Of a stretch of 64,000 nt of DNA, positions 1-8,292 are shown one piece after another; positions within the stretch are counted from its first letter, which is position 1, and each line of letters begins with the position of its first letter. The stretch is taken from contig JAVBNA010000005.1 of NCBI GenBank assembly GCA_031551875.1, positions 1 to 64,000 on the forward strand, given 5' to 3'. The notes beneath the pieces were generated by a model. It was not told where the DNA came from, did not search any database, and saw only the letters and a list, made by a program, of their open reading frames with translations. This DNA is from JAVBNA01 sp031551875. Its GTDB lineage: Bacteria; Bacillota; Clostridia; Oscillospirales; Acutalibacteraceae. The translations under genes and the position numbers were made by a program.

Positions 1-1
1 C

Positions 2-520
2 GCGGCGCGCAGCGCCAAACGGCTGGGCGCCGACCATGTGTATATCATCTACCGCCGCTCGGACGCTGAAATGCCTGCCCGCCGGGAGGAGATTGAGCAC
101 GCCAAGGAAGAGGGCATTATCTTCAGGCTCCTGTGCAACCCGGTCGAAATCCACGCCGACGAGGCCGGCAACACGCAGAGCATCGAGTGCGTGGAGATGG
201 AACTGGGTGCGCCCGACGAATCGGGACGCCGCCGCCCGGTTGAAAAGCCGGGTTCCAACTTTACGCTCCCGGTGGACACGGTGGTCATCGCGATCGGCAA
301 CTCCCCCAATCCCCTGATCCGCACCACGACCGAGGGGCTTGAAAGCAACCGCTGGGGCTGCATTGTGGTAAGCGAAGAGACCATGCAGACCTCCCGTGAG
401 GGCATCTACGCCGGCGGCGACGCGGTCACCGGGGCGGCCACGGTCATTCTGGCCATGGGCGCCGGAAAGCAGGCTGCGAGGTCTATTGACAGCTATCTTT
501 CCGGCAAATCCGCAACTTAA
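2..520 (+). CDS. gltA: NADPH-dependent glutamate synthase (homotetrameric, GltA), C-terminal part
   Basis: The 5' end lies outside the window; the frame is open from base 2. What remains is the C-terminal half of the FAD/NAD(P)H-binding small-subunit type of glutamate synthase. The opening residues match the end of the NADPH Rossmann fold (YIIYRRSDAEMPARREE). VVIAIGNSPNP and the late GGDAVTGAATVILAMGAGK motif are the FAD-binding signature of this family. The family passes electrons from NAD(P)H to the glutamine- or ammonia-dependent synthesis of glutamate. In Clostridia the gene commonly follows a ferredoxin-NADP reductase subunit gene, which would lie upstream of the window. A terminator follows directly. 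Confidence 0.85.
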   Translation, partial: AARSAKRLGADHVYIIYRRSDAEMPARREEIEHAKEEGIIFRLLCNPVEIHADEAGNTQSIECVEMELGAPDESGRRRPVEKPGSNFTLPVDTVVIAIGNSPNPLIRTTTEGLESNRWGCIVVSEETMQTSREGIYAGGDAVTGAATVILAMGAGKQAARSIDSYLSGKSAT

Positions 521-534
521 TTCTCATGTAAAAC

Positions 535-576
535 AAAAACCGCTATGTTTCATCTCTGAAACATAGCGGTTTTTTG
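535..576. terminator. Bidirectional intrinsic terminator between gltA and the agrD-like gene
   Basis: A 12-bp perfect stem (cgctatgtttca / tgaaacatagcg) with a TCTC loop is flanked by an A-run on the left and a T-run on the right. It can therefore end transcription from gltA (+) and from the agrD-like gene (-), whose stop codon is 16 bp away. Confidence 0.85.
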
Positions 577-591
577 CAACACCGTGCATTC

Positions 592-723
592 TTACTTTTT
601 CATTGCTTGAAGCGCCTTGGGCATCTCGGGCTCATTGAACCAGTAGTGGCTGGTGCTCATGGCTGTCACAGCGGCATAGGCGAACGCCATTGTGGCGAGC
701 GCGCGTAAAATTCTGCTTTTCAT
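592..723 (-). CDS. AgrD-like cyclic lactone autoinducer prepeptide, 43 aa, Ser in place of ring Cys
   Basis: I found this small gene by translating the gap after the sensor kinase. It starts with ATG at 723 behind a purine-rich stretch holding AAGGAG and AAAGGT, and stops at TAA 592-594. The 43 residues have the AgrD plan: a basic, amphipathic leader (MKSRILRALA then a small hydrophobic run), a short core STSHYWFN, and an acidic/proline tail EPEMPKAL. The tail aligns with the QPEEPKSL tail of clostridial AgrD peptides such as that of C. perfringens, which places Ser25 at the usual ring Cys and gives a predicted five-residue ring S-H-Y-W-F (residues 25-29). A Ser would form a lactone rather than a thiolactone, as known in some staphylococci. 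The gene lies 167 bp downstream of the kinase on the same strand. No AgrB protease is in the window. Confidence 0.75.
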   Translation of the reverse strand: MKSRILRALATMAFAYAAVTAMSTSHYWFNEPEMPKALQAMKK

Positions 724-890
724 GCTACCTTTCTGCTCCTTTCTTTTTTACACGATACAGAAAACAATGCAGTCCGGAAGAGTATTGCTGCTGACCTTGA
801 CTACATGGTAGCATAGTGCTTTCACGTTTTGTGATGATCGACATTTTTTGCTAAAAATAGTAATAACTTCGACGATTTATTCATAAATAT

Positions 891-2195
891 TCACTTTTTA
901 TTTTGAATCGGGAAAACCGCGGAGAATTTAAACACGTCTCCCTCCAGACCCAGTTCAAACGATCCGTCATATTTTTCCAGCGCCTTTTTAATATTTCCGA
1001 GCCCAAAACCGTGATTGGACTTATCCTTTTTGGTCGTCTTGAGCTCTGTGTTCCCGTCATCCACAGCACTGTTATGGATCACGAGCAAAAGGTTTTCCGC
1101 ATATCTCTCCATGCGAACGAGGATAAACTTTCGGCCCTGCACCTTCTCACACGCTTCAATCGCATTGTCCAGTGCGTTGCCCAGTACAATACATAAATCC
1201 ATCGGACGGATGGCGTTTTCGGGAAGCACCAGCACCGGAAGCTCCATCTCAATGCCGAGCGTTTGGGCGCGGAGGCGTTTTTCATTGAGCAGGGCGTCCA
1301 CCACCGGGTTGCCCGTACAGGAGGGGAGCGCCATCTCATGGACGGTTTTGCCGATCTCCTCCAGATAGGCGCGCACATTTTCCAGGTCCCCGCCCCGCAC
1401 ATAGCTCGACAGCGCGGTCATGTGGTTGTTCATGTCGTGCCAGATGGCTCGTGTGTTCGTGTGGGCGATTTCGATATCGCTATAGTGCTTCGCCTGTATC
1501 TCGGCCTGCTGCTCCATCAGGCTGAGCTTTTCCTTGGCCGTAGCGTTTTCCTGTAACCGCTGGTAGATAAAGAAAACCAGAACATTCATGAAGAAAATGG
1601 CCAGTGTGGAAATCAGTACCAACGGTCCGTTAATTTTTTCGATTCTAAGAACATATTCGGTGACCATCATAAAGGACAGCAGGCTGACCACCGGCACTAC
1701 AAGAAGGGGCAGCCAGCTTCGTATGTCCATTTTTTCTTCGCCCTGGCGGGAAATCCTTTGAATGACCGCGTAAAGTGAAAAGCATATGGTTTTGGAAATG
1801 ACCATGCCGATCATGTTGTAGGCATTACTGGTTTCCCTCAATTCAACCGCCTTAGCGTCAAAAAAGAAGGTGATCAGCGCCACAGTCACCAAATCGGACA
1901 ACAGCAGGATTCCCTCTCCCGCAAAGACCACAAACAGCTTTTTGACCAGGCTTCCATTGCAAAAGAAAACACTGAAGATAAAGAGAAAAAAAGCCGAAAC
2001 GAAAATACTGATGACGACATTCTGATTGCCCAGGCGCACAAGCGAGTTGATGACCGCCTCAACCAGCGCGCCGACGACAAACAGGTATTTCCATTTATAT
2101 TGGGCGCCCAGCAGGGCGCGCAGCAGATAGATCAGGGTGATACTCTCAAAAAGGCATACGGCGTAAGACATTCCCTCTATAATCCAAGGAGCCAT
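891..2195 (-). CDS. AgrC-like sensor histidine kinase (GHKL family)
   Basis: A 434-residue membrane kinase. Residues 1-215 form about six to seven hydrophobic segments, as in AgrC-type peptide receptors. A coiled linker follows, then the kinase core: phospho-acceptor His253 in WHDMNNHM, the HPK10-type H-box; an N-box near 335-350 (LGNALDNAIEACE); and a G-box near 395-405 (HGFGLGNIKKAL). HPK10 kinases sense cyclic peptides and signal to LytTR regulators. The start ATG is 4 bp after the response regulator stop, and its ribosome binding site lies inside the regulator's last codons, so the two are translationally coupled. The AgrD-like gene downstream suggests a quorum ligand. The TM count is by eye. 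Confidence 0.9.
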   Translation of the reverse strand: MAPWIIEGMSYAVCLFESITLIYLLRALLGAQYKWKYLFVVGALVEAVINSLVRLGNQNVVISIFVSAFFLFIFSVFFCNGSLVKKLFVVFAGEGILLLSDLVTVALITFFFDAKAVELRETSNAYNMIGMVISKTICFSLYAVIQRISRQGEEKMDIRSWLPLLVVPVVSLLSFMMVTEYVLRIEKINGPLVLISTLAIFFMNVLVFFIYQRLQENATAKEKLSLMEQQAEIQAKHYSDIEIAHTNTRAIWHDMNNHMTALSSYVRGGDLENVRAYLEEIGKTVHEMALPSCTGNPVVDALLNEKRLRAQTLGIEMELPVLVLPENAIRPMDLCIVLGNALDNAIEACEKVQGRKFILVRMERYAENLLLVIHNSAVDDGNTELKTTKKDKSNHGFGLGNIKKALEKYDGSFELGLEGDVFKFSAVFPIQNKK

Positions 2196-2199
2196 ATTC

Positions 2200-2925
2200 T
2201 CACCTCATTGACCAGGCAAACTCTTTTTTGGCCTGCTCATAGCGCATACGGCTGGCCGGAAGTTCGGTTCCGTCGGACAGATACACGATATAGTTGCGGA
2301 TGCTTCGTATGTATTTGCAGTTGACAAAGAAACTCTGATGACACCGTGTGAAGCCTTTTCCCTCCAGCACCGCGGCCATCTCGCCGGTCGACATGGTGAA
2401 ACGGCAATCCTCTCCATACACCATATGCGCGGTCACAAGACGTGTGCTGGTTTCAAAGTAAAGAACATCTGCAAGGACAATGCGCATATGCGTCTTGTTG
2501 AAAGTGACGTAAATGCTCTTTTCCCGGTCAGATTCCATGTCGTTGATCACGTCGTCCAGTGCTTTGGGCAGCACCTCATTCATCTTGCTTTTCATGATAT
2601 AGCGGAAGGCTCTGACCTCAAAGGCGTCAAAAACCACCTCGGTGAAATGGCTCGTCACAAAAATGATGTAAGCGCGCGGATCGAGCGCACGAATCCGCTT
2701 TGCCGTCTGAATGCCGTTGAGTTCTCCCATTTTCATGTCGAGCAGCACCAGGTCAAACCGTTCCCGCTCCCTGAGCTTTGCCTCAAAGGACTGCAACAAT
2801 TCTTCTCCGCTGTAAAAAACGCAGATTTCATTGTCCATCCTTTTTCTCAGCACCCAGGAAGCCACATGGTTTCTGATGATCTCCGTAAAGCTTTTCTGAT
2901 CGTCACAAATTGCAATTCTGATCAT
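2200..2925 (-). CDS. LytTR-family response regulator (AgrA-like)
   Basis: A 241-residue regulator. The receiver domain occupies about residues 1-120, with acidic residues D8/D9 and phospho-acceptor D63 in LVLLDMKM. A LytTR DNA-binding domain follows (about 140-238: YFETSTRLVTAHM, then FTRCHQSFFVNCKYI). I chose ATG 2925 (MIRIAICDDQ) rather than an upstream in-frame start, because it begins exactly at the receiver fold and has AGAGGG seven bases before it. It is the first gene of the minus-strand regulator-kinase-peptide cluster. LytTR regulators bind direct repeats upstream of their targets; I found no clear pair near the peptide gene. Confidence 0.92.
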   Translation of the reverse strand: MIRIAICDDQKSFTEIIRNHVASWVLRKRMDNEICVFYSGEELLQSFEAKLRERERFDLVLLDMKMGELNGIQTAKRIRALDPRAYIIFVTSHFTEVVFDAFEVRAFRYIMKSKMNEVLPKALDDVINDMESDREKSIYVTFNKTHMRIVLADVLYFETSTRLVTAHMVYGEDCRFTMSTGEMAAVLEGKGFTRCHQSFFVNCKYIRSIRNYIVYLSDGTELPASRMRYEQAKKEFAWSMR

Positions 2926-2982
2926 GTACAATCCCTCTTTTACCTTTTTTACTTCTTCTTTTCGGCGCACGCTGATATAAGG

Positions 2983-3011
2983 AACGTCATGGCGTTATCC
3001 CCCATGACGTT
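2983..3011. terminator. Hairpin between the metallophosphoesterase and response regulator genes
   Basis: A 10-bp perfect inverted repeat (aacgtcatgg / ccatgacgtt) with a nine-base loop lies just after the metallophosphoesterase stop codon. The T-run on the minus side is weak, so it could be a poor terminator or an operator for the agr-type operon. Confidence 0.4.
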
Positions 3012-3019
3012 TCATGCTT

Positions 3020-3736
3020 TTATTGAGCCTCTTTTTCCGCCTTCAGTTCCTTGCGGCTCTTCTTCACTTTTGGTTCGGCCGGAATCAGGTCGGCAAACAC
3101 AGAATAGTGCTTGGCCGTAATTTTTCTGTCCTGATGGGTACAGCCGAAAAACCACTTCTCGAATTTAACCTCCTTGGAGACCTCCTCCAAAAAAGCGTCG
3201 AGCGCGTTGATGCTGTCGGGACGGTGGTTCATGATTGTCTTGACCCGCGCAGGCGGCTCATGGGTGATGATATAATCCACCTGCCGACCGACGCGGTTGA
3301 GCGACACCACCGCCTCCTGCATATCCTCCAGTGTGGGCATCTCCTGCTCCCACCAGGTGCCCTGCGCCTGACGCATCTCCTTGTCGACGCTCTCTCCCCC
3401 GCCGAAGGTAAAGATGGTTTTCCCTTCGATCTCAAACACCTGCCCGCGCATGAGATGAAAGAGGTTGTCCCCCAGCTGGTGCACCTTGCCGCCATTCCAC
3501 GTAATCACGCGGTAGCGCTCAAGAAGGTCAAAGTTCTCATGATTTCCGTCGATGAAGAGAATGGTGTATTTCTTTTTTCTGAGCTTTTCGAGAAGCCGCT
3601 CCTCTGCGGCGCCGCCCGCCCAAAGAAAACCGAAGTCTCCGCATATGATCAGATGGTCACTCTTCGTCAGTCTGCGGATGTATTTGTCCTCGAATCTCCC
3701 AATGTCCCCGTGTGTGTCCCCGGTAATATAAATCAT
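3020..3736 (-). CDS. Metallophosphoesterase (calcineurin-like)
   Basis: A 238-residue soluble enzyme. Motifs of the calcineurin-like phosphoesterase fold appear in order: GDTHGD near residue 6, GDFGF near 35, GNHEN near 65 and an ITHEPP motif near 165. These carry the Asp, His and Asn ligands for a two-metal centre. Substrates in this family range from phosphoproteins to nucleotides and cannot be told from the sequence. The C-terminus is a Lys-rich tail. I chose ATG 3736, at the start of the first beta strand, because AGGGGG stands seven bases upstream; a longer in-frame start 39 bp upstream has no such site. Confidence 0.88.
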   Translation of the reverse strand: MIYITGDTHGDIGRFEDKYIRRLTKSDHLIICGDFGFLWAGGAAEERLLEKLRKKKYTILFIDGNHENFDLLERYRVITWNGGKVHQLGDNLFHLMRGQVFEIEGKTIFTFGGGESVDKEMRQAQGTWWEQEMPTLEDMQEAVVSLNRVGRQVDYIITHEPPARVKTIMNHRPDSINALDAFLEEVSKEVKFEKWFFGCTHQDRKITAKHYSVFADLIPAEPKVKKSRKELKAEKEAQ

Positions 3737-3804
3737 GCAACGACCCCCTGTATGCAAAAAATGAATTTGAATCAAAAACTGTTATAATTTAATCGAATTA
3801 AGGC

Positions 3805-3833
3805 TTTATCTTGCCCTGTAAAGCTGGTATAAT
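3805..3833 (+). promoter_or_regulatory. Extended -10 promoter for the PBP-like gene
   Basis: TGGTATAAT is a perfect extended -10 element (TATAAT at 3828-3833). A weak -35 (TTTATC) lies 17 bp upstream. The promoter is about 60 bp before the ATG at 3897. Confidence 0.6.
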
Positions 3834-3896
3834 AACGATACTGGGCATAATTCCCGTCCATTTTATATATCATACCATTTTGGAGGCAAAAGGTCT

Positions 3897-5288
3897 ATGA
3901 AAAAATTACTTTTTTCGATATTCGTTTTTTTACTATGTATGGCTCTTTTGCTGTCTCCCCTTTCGGTGGCAGCGACCTCAAGCGCGCCCTCCACAGGGGA
4001 ATTTATGGACACCTTGGAAAGCGCCTCTGCGCTTTTGATTGATCTGGACACCGAGACGGTGCTGTATGAAAAGGATCCCACCCTGGAGGTTGAGCCGGTC
4101 TTTCTGACCAAACTGATGGTGGCGCTCCTGACGCTCGAAACCATCCAGTCAAAGGAGCTGGAAGCCTCCCGGACTGAACTTGACGGTATCAAAATCACCG
4201 CACCCGACGAAATTTTTGACGAGCTGACCAGTCTTGGCAGTTCAGCGCCCAATATCAAACGCGGGGAAACCCTGTCGCTGTTACAGCTTCTTAACCTGCT
4301 GCTTGTTCCCTCGGGCAATGACGCAGCCATGGTGCTTGCCCGCCGCCTCGGAGAGGGCAGCATACCAAGCTGTGTGGATAAAATGAATGCGCGCGCCAAA
4401 CAGCTGGGCACGACAAACACTTTTTTCACCAATGTACACGGCTTCCACGATCCCGAGCAGATCACCACCGTCGGTGACATCTATAAAATCACCAAGCCCC
4501 TCCTTGAGTACGACATATTTCTGGAGATCGTTGCCACCCTGCGCTACCGGCTTGAGCCCACCAACATGTCGGACAAGGCGCGCTCCTACAACACCACAAA
4601 CCTGATGATGGACAACATGACGGGGACGGGTTATTACTACCAGCCCATCAAGGGCATCAAAACCGGACGCACCGAAAGCTCAGGCTTTTGTTTCGTCTCC
4701 TATGCCGTCAAGGGGAATGACCGCTTTTTCTGCGTCACGATGGGCGCACCCGCCTATGACGAGAACGGAAAACTGCTGAGCAAAAACGGCGCATTTAAGG
4801 ACACAAAAGCGCTCTATTCCTGGGCATTTGCAAACCTTGAGCTCAAGACCATTGTCAAGGAGGGCGACCCGATCTCTCAGATCCCCATCAAGTATGCCTG
4901 GAATCAGGATCAGATCCTTCTGGTCGCGGCGGAAAACTTCTCCGCCATCCTGCCCAAAAGTGTCGATCCCAAGAGTATTCTCCTGATTCCCGACGTTCCC
5001 AAGGAGTTGGAGGCGCCGGTTCAGGAGGGCGATGTCATCGGGACGGCCGACATCATGTACGCAGGCAAAAAAATCGGCACGGTCAACGCCATCGCCAGCG
5101 CCTCAGCAGAGAAAAACACCATGCAGGTGATTTCGGACACCCTGGACGACATCTTCACCTCGGTCTGGCTGTACGTCGGCATCGGCGTGATCGTGCTCGG
5201 TCTGGGCATTTACGCCCTTCTTTTCCTGATTGCCAACCATAAGAATTCCCGCAAAGTCTCCCACCCGCGAAACCGGCGGCGGCCGTAA
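3897..5288 (+). CDS. D-alanyl-D-alanine carboxypeptidase-like protein (DacF/PBP5 family) with nucleophile Ser replaced by Phe
   Basis: A 463-residue exported protein of the serine D,D-carboxypeptidase family, which trims the peptides of peptidoglycan. It has a signal peptide (1-26), the peptidase domain (about 38-310), a C-terminal beta domain and a final membrane helix (about 425-448) with a basic tail. SGN (S139-G140-N141) and KTG (K255-T256-G257) are intact. In the first motif, where the family has S-x-x-K, this protein reads F69-L-T-K72; the aligned neighbours (VEPVFLTKLMVALL) match the family well. Codon 69 is TTT, one base from TCT (Ser). As read it should lack carboxypeptidase activity. 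It could be a pseudoenzyme that binds peptidoglycan, or carry a sequencing error. The ribosome binding site is GGAGG. Confidence 0.88.
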   Translation: MKKLLFSIFVFLLCMALLLSPLSVAATSSAPSTGEFMDTLESASALLIDLDTETVLYEKDPTLEVEPVFLTKLMVALLTLETIQSKELEASRTELDGIKITAPDEIFDELTSLGSSAPNIKRGETLSLLQLLNLLLVPSGNDAAMVLARRLGEGSIPSCVDKMNARAKQLGTTNTFFTNVHGFHDPEQITTVGDIYKITKPLLEYDIFLEIVATLRYRLEPTNMSDKARSYNTTNLMMDNMTGTGYYYQPIKGIKTGRTESSGFCFVSYAVKGNDRFFCVTMGAPAYDENGKLLSKNGAFKDTKALYSWAFANLELKTIVKEGDPISQIPIKYAWNQDQILLVAAENFSAILPKSVDPKSILLIPDVPKELEAPVQEGDVIGTADIMYAGKKIGTVNAIASASAEKNTMQVISDTLDDIFTSVWLYVGIGVIVLGLGIYALLFLIANHKNSRKVSHPRNRRRP

Positions 5289-5299
5289 AAATATATCTA

Positions 5300-5329
5300 A
5301 ACGGGGCTGCGATGCAGCCCCGTTTTTTT
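5300..5329. terminator. Intrinsic terminator shared by the PBP-like gene and yitT-like gene
   Basis: The stem acggggctgc / gcagccccgt with a short GAT loop is followed by a T-run on the plus strand. The converging yitT-like stop codon lies 2 bp further on. Confidence 0.85.
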
Positions 5330-5330
5330 G

Positions 5331-6215
5331 CTATAGGTCGCTGCCGAACAGGCCGAACCCTTCTCCGGTGATGTCGCCCGCGTCCCCGACAATCAGGAAC
5401 GCCGCGGGGTCAATGGAATAGACGATGTCCTTGATTTTTGTGATCTCGTGCCGCCGTACGGCGCACAGCAGCACCTCCCCCTCTGTGCCCGTGTAGCCTC
5501 CCTTGCCCACAAGCTTGGTCACCCCGCGCGACATTTCACTGAGGATGGTCTGCGCAATGCGTTCGTTGCTCTTCGACACAATGAACAGCATCTTGCCGCT
5601 GCCGCTCCCCGTGCCGTACAGCACGGTGTCCACCAGTGTGGAGGACACGTAAATGGTGATGATCGCATAGAGGGCGCTCTCAATATTCCAGTAGACAAGC
5701 GCCGCCAGGCAGACCACCACGAGGTCAATGGACAGCATCAGGCGTCCCAGCGGGATGTGCCGGAAATTCTTGCGCAGCAGCCGCGCCACGATGTCGGTTC
5801 CGCCGGTTGTGGCGCCCCGCATGAAAATAAACGCCAGCCCAAGCCCTGAAAAAACACCGCCGAAAATGGCCGACAAAATCCGGTCGCCGCTGTAGGCGGG
5901 GAGAAAAAGCCCCACGACGTCGATGGTCACCGAGGACACCACAATGCCTACGATCGTGCGCACAACGAACTTCCAGCCGCTTTTGACCACCGCCAGAATC
6001 AACAGCGGTACATTGAGCACCATGATCATCACACCGATCGGCAGCCCGAACAGGTAGTTGAGCACGGTGGAAACGCCCAGAAGCCCGCCGGGCGCGATGT
6101 GGTTGGGCGCCGTAAAAGCGTTGACCGACACCGCGAACAGAAGGCTTCCGAACAAATAGGCGAGAACATCCACGATCAGCTCTTTCGCCCTGCTCTTCTT
6201 TTTGAGTTTGCCCAT
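5331..6215 (-). CDS. YitT family membrane protein (DUF161/DUF2179)
   Basis: A 294-residue membrane protein with five or six hydrophobic segments in residues 15-190, followed by a cytoplasmic alpha/beta domain (about 200-294) of the DUF2179 type (LFIVSKSNERIAQTIL, then GYTGTEGEVLLCAVRRHE). Function is not established for this family, though a transport role is often assumed. ATG 6215 follows AAAGGCGGTGAG; the open frame runs far upstream but that part is antisense to mrnC and has no start signal. It is the last gene of the rplU-to-obg block and converges on the PBP-like gene. Confidence 0.88.
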   Translation of the reverse strand: MGKLKKKSRAKELIVDVLAYLFGSLLFAVSVNAFTAPNHIAPGGLLGVSTVLNYLFGLPIGVMIMVLNVPLLILAVVKSGWKFVVRTIVGIVVSSVTIDVVGLFLPAYSGDRILSAIFGGVFSGLGLAFIFMRGATTGGTDIVARLLRKNFRHIPLGRLMLSIDLVVVCLAALVYWNIESALYAIITIYVSSTLVDTVLYGTGSGSGKMLFIVSKSNERIAQTILSEMSRGVTKLVGKGGYTGTEGEVLLCAVRRHEITKIKDIVYSIDPAAFLIVGDAGDITGEGFGLFGSDL

Positions 6216-6246
6216 ACACTCACCGCCTTTCCTGTTAGTATGCGCG

Positions 6247-6636
6247 TCAGGAGGTGATACTATCAAAAAATTCCCGGATACGCACCATTTCCCCCGACAA
6301 ATACAGATACCCGAAGAGAGCCTCCAGCGCGGTCGCCTCATGATAATCGGCGAGGTTTCCGTTTTTGGGCGTGCTTTTGGGTTTTGCGTTGCGCCCCCGG
6401 CGGTAAACCGCCGCTTCACGCTCACTGAGCAGGGGCAACAGCCGCTCGGCAGCCCTGGCCTGCGACGTGCAACACACCTGCTCCACCGATCGGCTGTGCA
6501 ATTTGCCCACCGGGCAATTTCCCTCGCACACCAAGCTTTCGCGCACCAGCAGTCCAAACACCGCGTCCCCCACAAACGCGAGGGTCAGCGGGCTCAGGAG
6601 GCTGACGTCGCAGTCCCTGTCCAAAAATCGCTCCAT
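6247..6636 (-). CDS. mrnC: Mini-ribonuclease 3
   Basis: A 129-residue homologue of Mini-III, the small RNase III-like enzyme that matures 23S rRNA ends in Firmicutes. It has the RNase III catalytic fold without a double-stranded RNA-binding domain. The acidic metal-binding residue sits in LAFVGDAVFGLLVR near residue 21, and the family signature NAKPKSTPKN is followed by ADYHEATALEALFGYLYLSG near 85-115. ATG 6636 was chosen because it begins at the family's N-terminus and follows GGAAGG, 13 bp after the obg stop. A longer in-frame start would overlap obg. Confidence 0.92.
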   Translation of the reverse strand: MERFLDRDCDVSLLSPLTLAFVGDAVFGLLVRESLVCEGNCPVGKLHSRSVEQVCCTSQARAAERLLPLLSEREAAVYRRGRNAKPKSTPKNGNLADYHEATALEALFGYLYLSGEMVRIREFFDSITS

Positions 6637-6649
6637 ATTTCCGGCCTTC

Positions 6650-7921
6650 CTATTCCACAAAATCGAATTCCAGGTCATAGATGCTGACCGTGTCGCCCTG
6701 TGAGACACCCTGAGCGCGCAGGGCATCGATCACGCCCGAGCTGATCAGCACGCGCTGGAAATACTGGAGGGACTCGTAGTCATCGAAGTTGACCGAACGC
6801 ATGACCTGCAACAGCCATTCGCCCTCCACGAAGAAAACGTCGTCCTCCTTCGTAATCTGCACGTCCCGACGGCCGATCTCCTCCTCAGTTTTGAGCGGCG
6901 CAGGCTCCTCCTCATACCGCTTGACCGGCGGCAGCTTGGAGAGCTGCTCGGATATTTTCTGGAGAAGCGGATCGACATCATGCCGGATGGCGGCCATGAT
7001 GGGGAAAAATTCATAGCCCTTGCCGGTTACATAAGCGCGGAAGCGCTCAATCTGCTCGTCTGTCGCCAGATCGCATTTGTTGCCCGCCACCAGCATGGGA
7101 CGCTCGGTCAGCTCAGAGCTGAATTTTTGCAGCTCAGCGTTGATAGACTCGAAGTCGGCAATGGGATCGCGGTCTTCGCTGCCCGACACATCCACAACAT
7201 GCACCAGCATCCGGCAGCGATCCACATGACGGAGGAACTGATGTCCCAGTCCGACGCCCTCGCCCGCGCCCTCAATGAGTCCGGGGATGTCCGCCATGAC
7301 AAACGCGCCTCCGTGCGGCATGTGCACCACGCCCAGCACCGGTGTGATCGTGGTAAAATGGTAGTCGGCGATCACGGGCTTGGCCTCGCTGACCACCGAA
7401 ACTAACGTGGATTTTCCCACATTGGGGTACCCCACCAGCCCCACGTCGGCCAGCAACTTGAGCTCCAGCACCACCGACAGACTCTCGCCCGGAGTGCCCG
7501 GCTTGGCAAAACGGGGGATTTGACGGGTGGGGGTGGCAAAGTGCCTGTTGCCCCAGCCGCCCCGGCCGCCCCGTGCAACCACGTGGGGCTCGTCGTCCGA
7601 CAGGTCGGCGACAATGCGGCCGCTCTCCTCCTCGCGCACCAGCGTCCCGCGCGGCACCCGAATGACGAGATCCTGCCCCCCCTTGCCTGAGCTTCGCCCA
7701 GCACGCCCATTCTGGCCGTTTTCGGCGGCGTACTTGCGCTTGAAACGGAAGTCGCTCAGTGTGGAGGCGTTGTCGTCCACGAGAAAGACGACGTTGCCGC
7801 CCCGGCCGCCGTCTCCGCCGTCCGGGCCGCCGTTGGCCACGTATTTTTCACGGTGGAAGGAGACGGCGCCGTCTCCTCCGTTCCCCGCTTTGATGGTTAT
7901 TTTTGCGGTATCTACAAACAT
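6650..7921 (-). CDS. obgE: Obg family GTPase CgtA
   Basis: A 423-residue GTPase involved in late 50S ribosomal subunit assembly and in stress responses. Domains in order: the glycine-rich Obg fold (1-158; GGDGGRGGNVVF), the G domain (about 159-330; P-loop GYPNVGKST, DIPGLIEGA, NKCD) and the Firmicutes-type OCT domain at the C-terminus (about 345-423). The order L21-Prp-L27-Obg is conserved in Firmicutes. An attenuator-like hairpin lies between rpmA and this gene. Confidence 0.97.
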   Translation of the reverse strand: MFVDTAKITIKAGNGGDGAVSFHREKYVANGGPDGGDGGRGGNVVFLVDDNASTLSDFRFKRKYAAENGQNGRAGRSSGKGGQDLVIRVPRGTLVREEESGRIVADLSDDEPHVVARGGRGGWGNRHFATPTRQIPRFAKPGTPGESLSVVLELKLLADVGLVGYPNVGKSTLVSVVSEAKPVIADYHFTTITPVLGVVHMPHGGAFVMADIPGLIEGAGEGVGLGHQFLRHVDRCRMLVHVVDVSGSEDRDPIADFESINAELQKFSSELTERPMLVAGNKCDLATDEQIERFRAYVTGKGYEFFPIMAAIRHDVDPLLQKISEQLSKLPPVKRYEEEPAPLKTEEEIGRRDVQITKEDDVFFVEGEWLLQVMRSVNFDDYESLQYFQRVLISSGVIDALRAQGVSQGDTVSIYDLEFDFVE

Positions 7922-7960
7922 AAAATTTCTGCTCCTTCTACAGGTTTACCCCTGTGAAAA

Positions 7961-7989
7961 CAAAAAAAGCCGACTCAAGCGAGCCAGCT
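7961..7989 (-). terminator. Terminator or attenuator between rpmA and obg
   Basis: On the minus strand, AGCTGGCTC and GAGTCGGCT pair (with G-U pairs) around a GCTT loop, followed by seven T. It sits inside a normally co-transcribed operon, so it probably lowers obg expression relative to the ribosomal proteins. Confidence 0.75.
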
Positions 7990-8004
7990 TTTCTTTACGG
8001 TCAA

Positions 8005-8289
8005 TTACTGCTCCACGGAATAGACGCTGACACGCTTGCGGTCGCGGCCTACACGCTCAAAGCGGACTTTGCCGTCAACCTTCGCAAACAGCGTATCGTC
8101 CGAACCGCGTCCGACATTCTCGCCGGGATGGATGTGGGTACCGCGCTGCTTGACAAGGATGTTGCCCGCCAGCACAAACTGCCCGTCGGCACGCTTGACG
8201 CCCAGACGCTTGGACTCGGAGTCACGGCCGTTCTTGGTGGAACCCATTCCCTTTTTATGCGCAAAAAGCTGAATATTGATTGTAAGCAT
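8005..8289 (-). CDS. rpmA: 50S ribosomal protein L27
   Basis: A 94-residue L27, which reaches towards the peptidyl transferase centre. The N-terminus MLTINIQLF-AHKKG carries the extension found in Firmicutes, which the protease Prp cleaves before the conserved AHKKG segment. The rest (GSTKNGRDSESKRLGVK, then GTHIHPGENVGRG) is typical of the family. The gene for Prp lies immediately upstream (4 bp apart), matching this processing. Confidence 0.97.
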   Translation of the reverse strand: MLTINIQLFAHKKGMGSTKNGRDSESKRLGVKRADGQFVLAGNILVKQRGTHIHPGENVGRGSDDTLFAKVDGKVRFERVGRDRKRVSVYSVEQ

Positions 8290-8292
8290 TCT

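Noticed and set aside
5331..6575. Longer N-terminal version of the YitT-like protein (414 residues)
   Set aside because: The added part is antisense-like to mrnC in another frame, is hydrophilic and has no start signal, while ATG 6215 has a good ribosome binding site.
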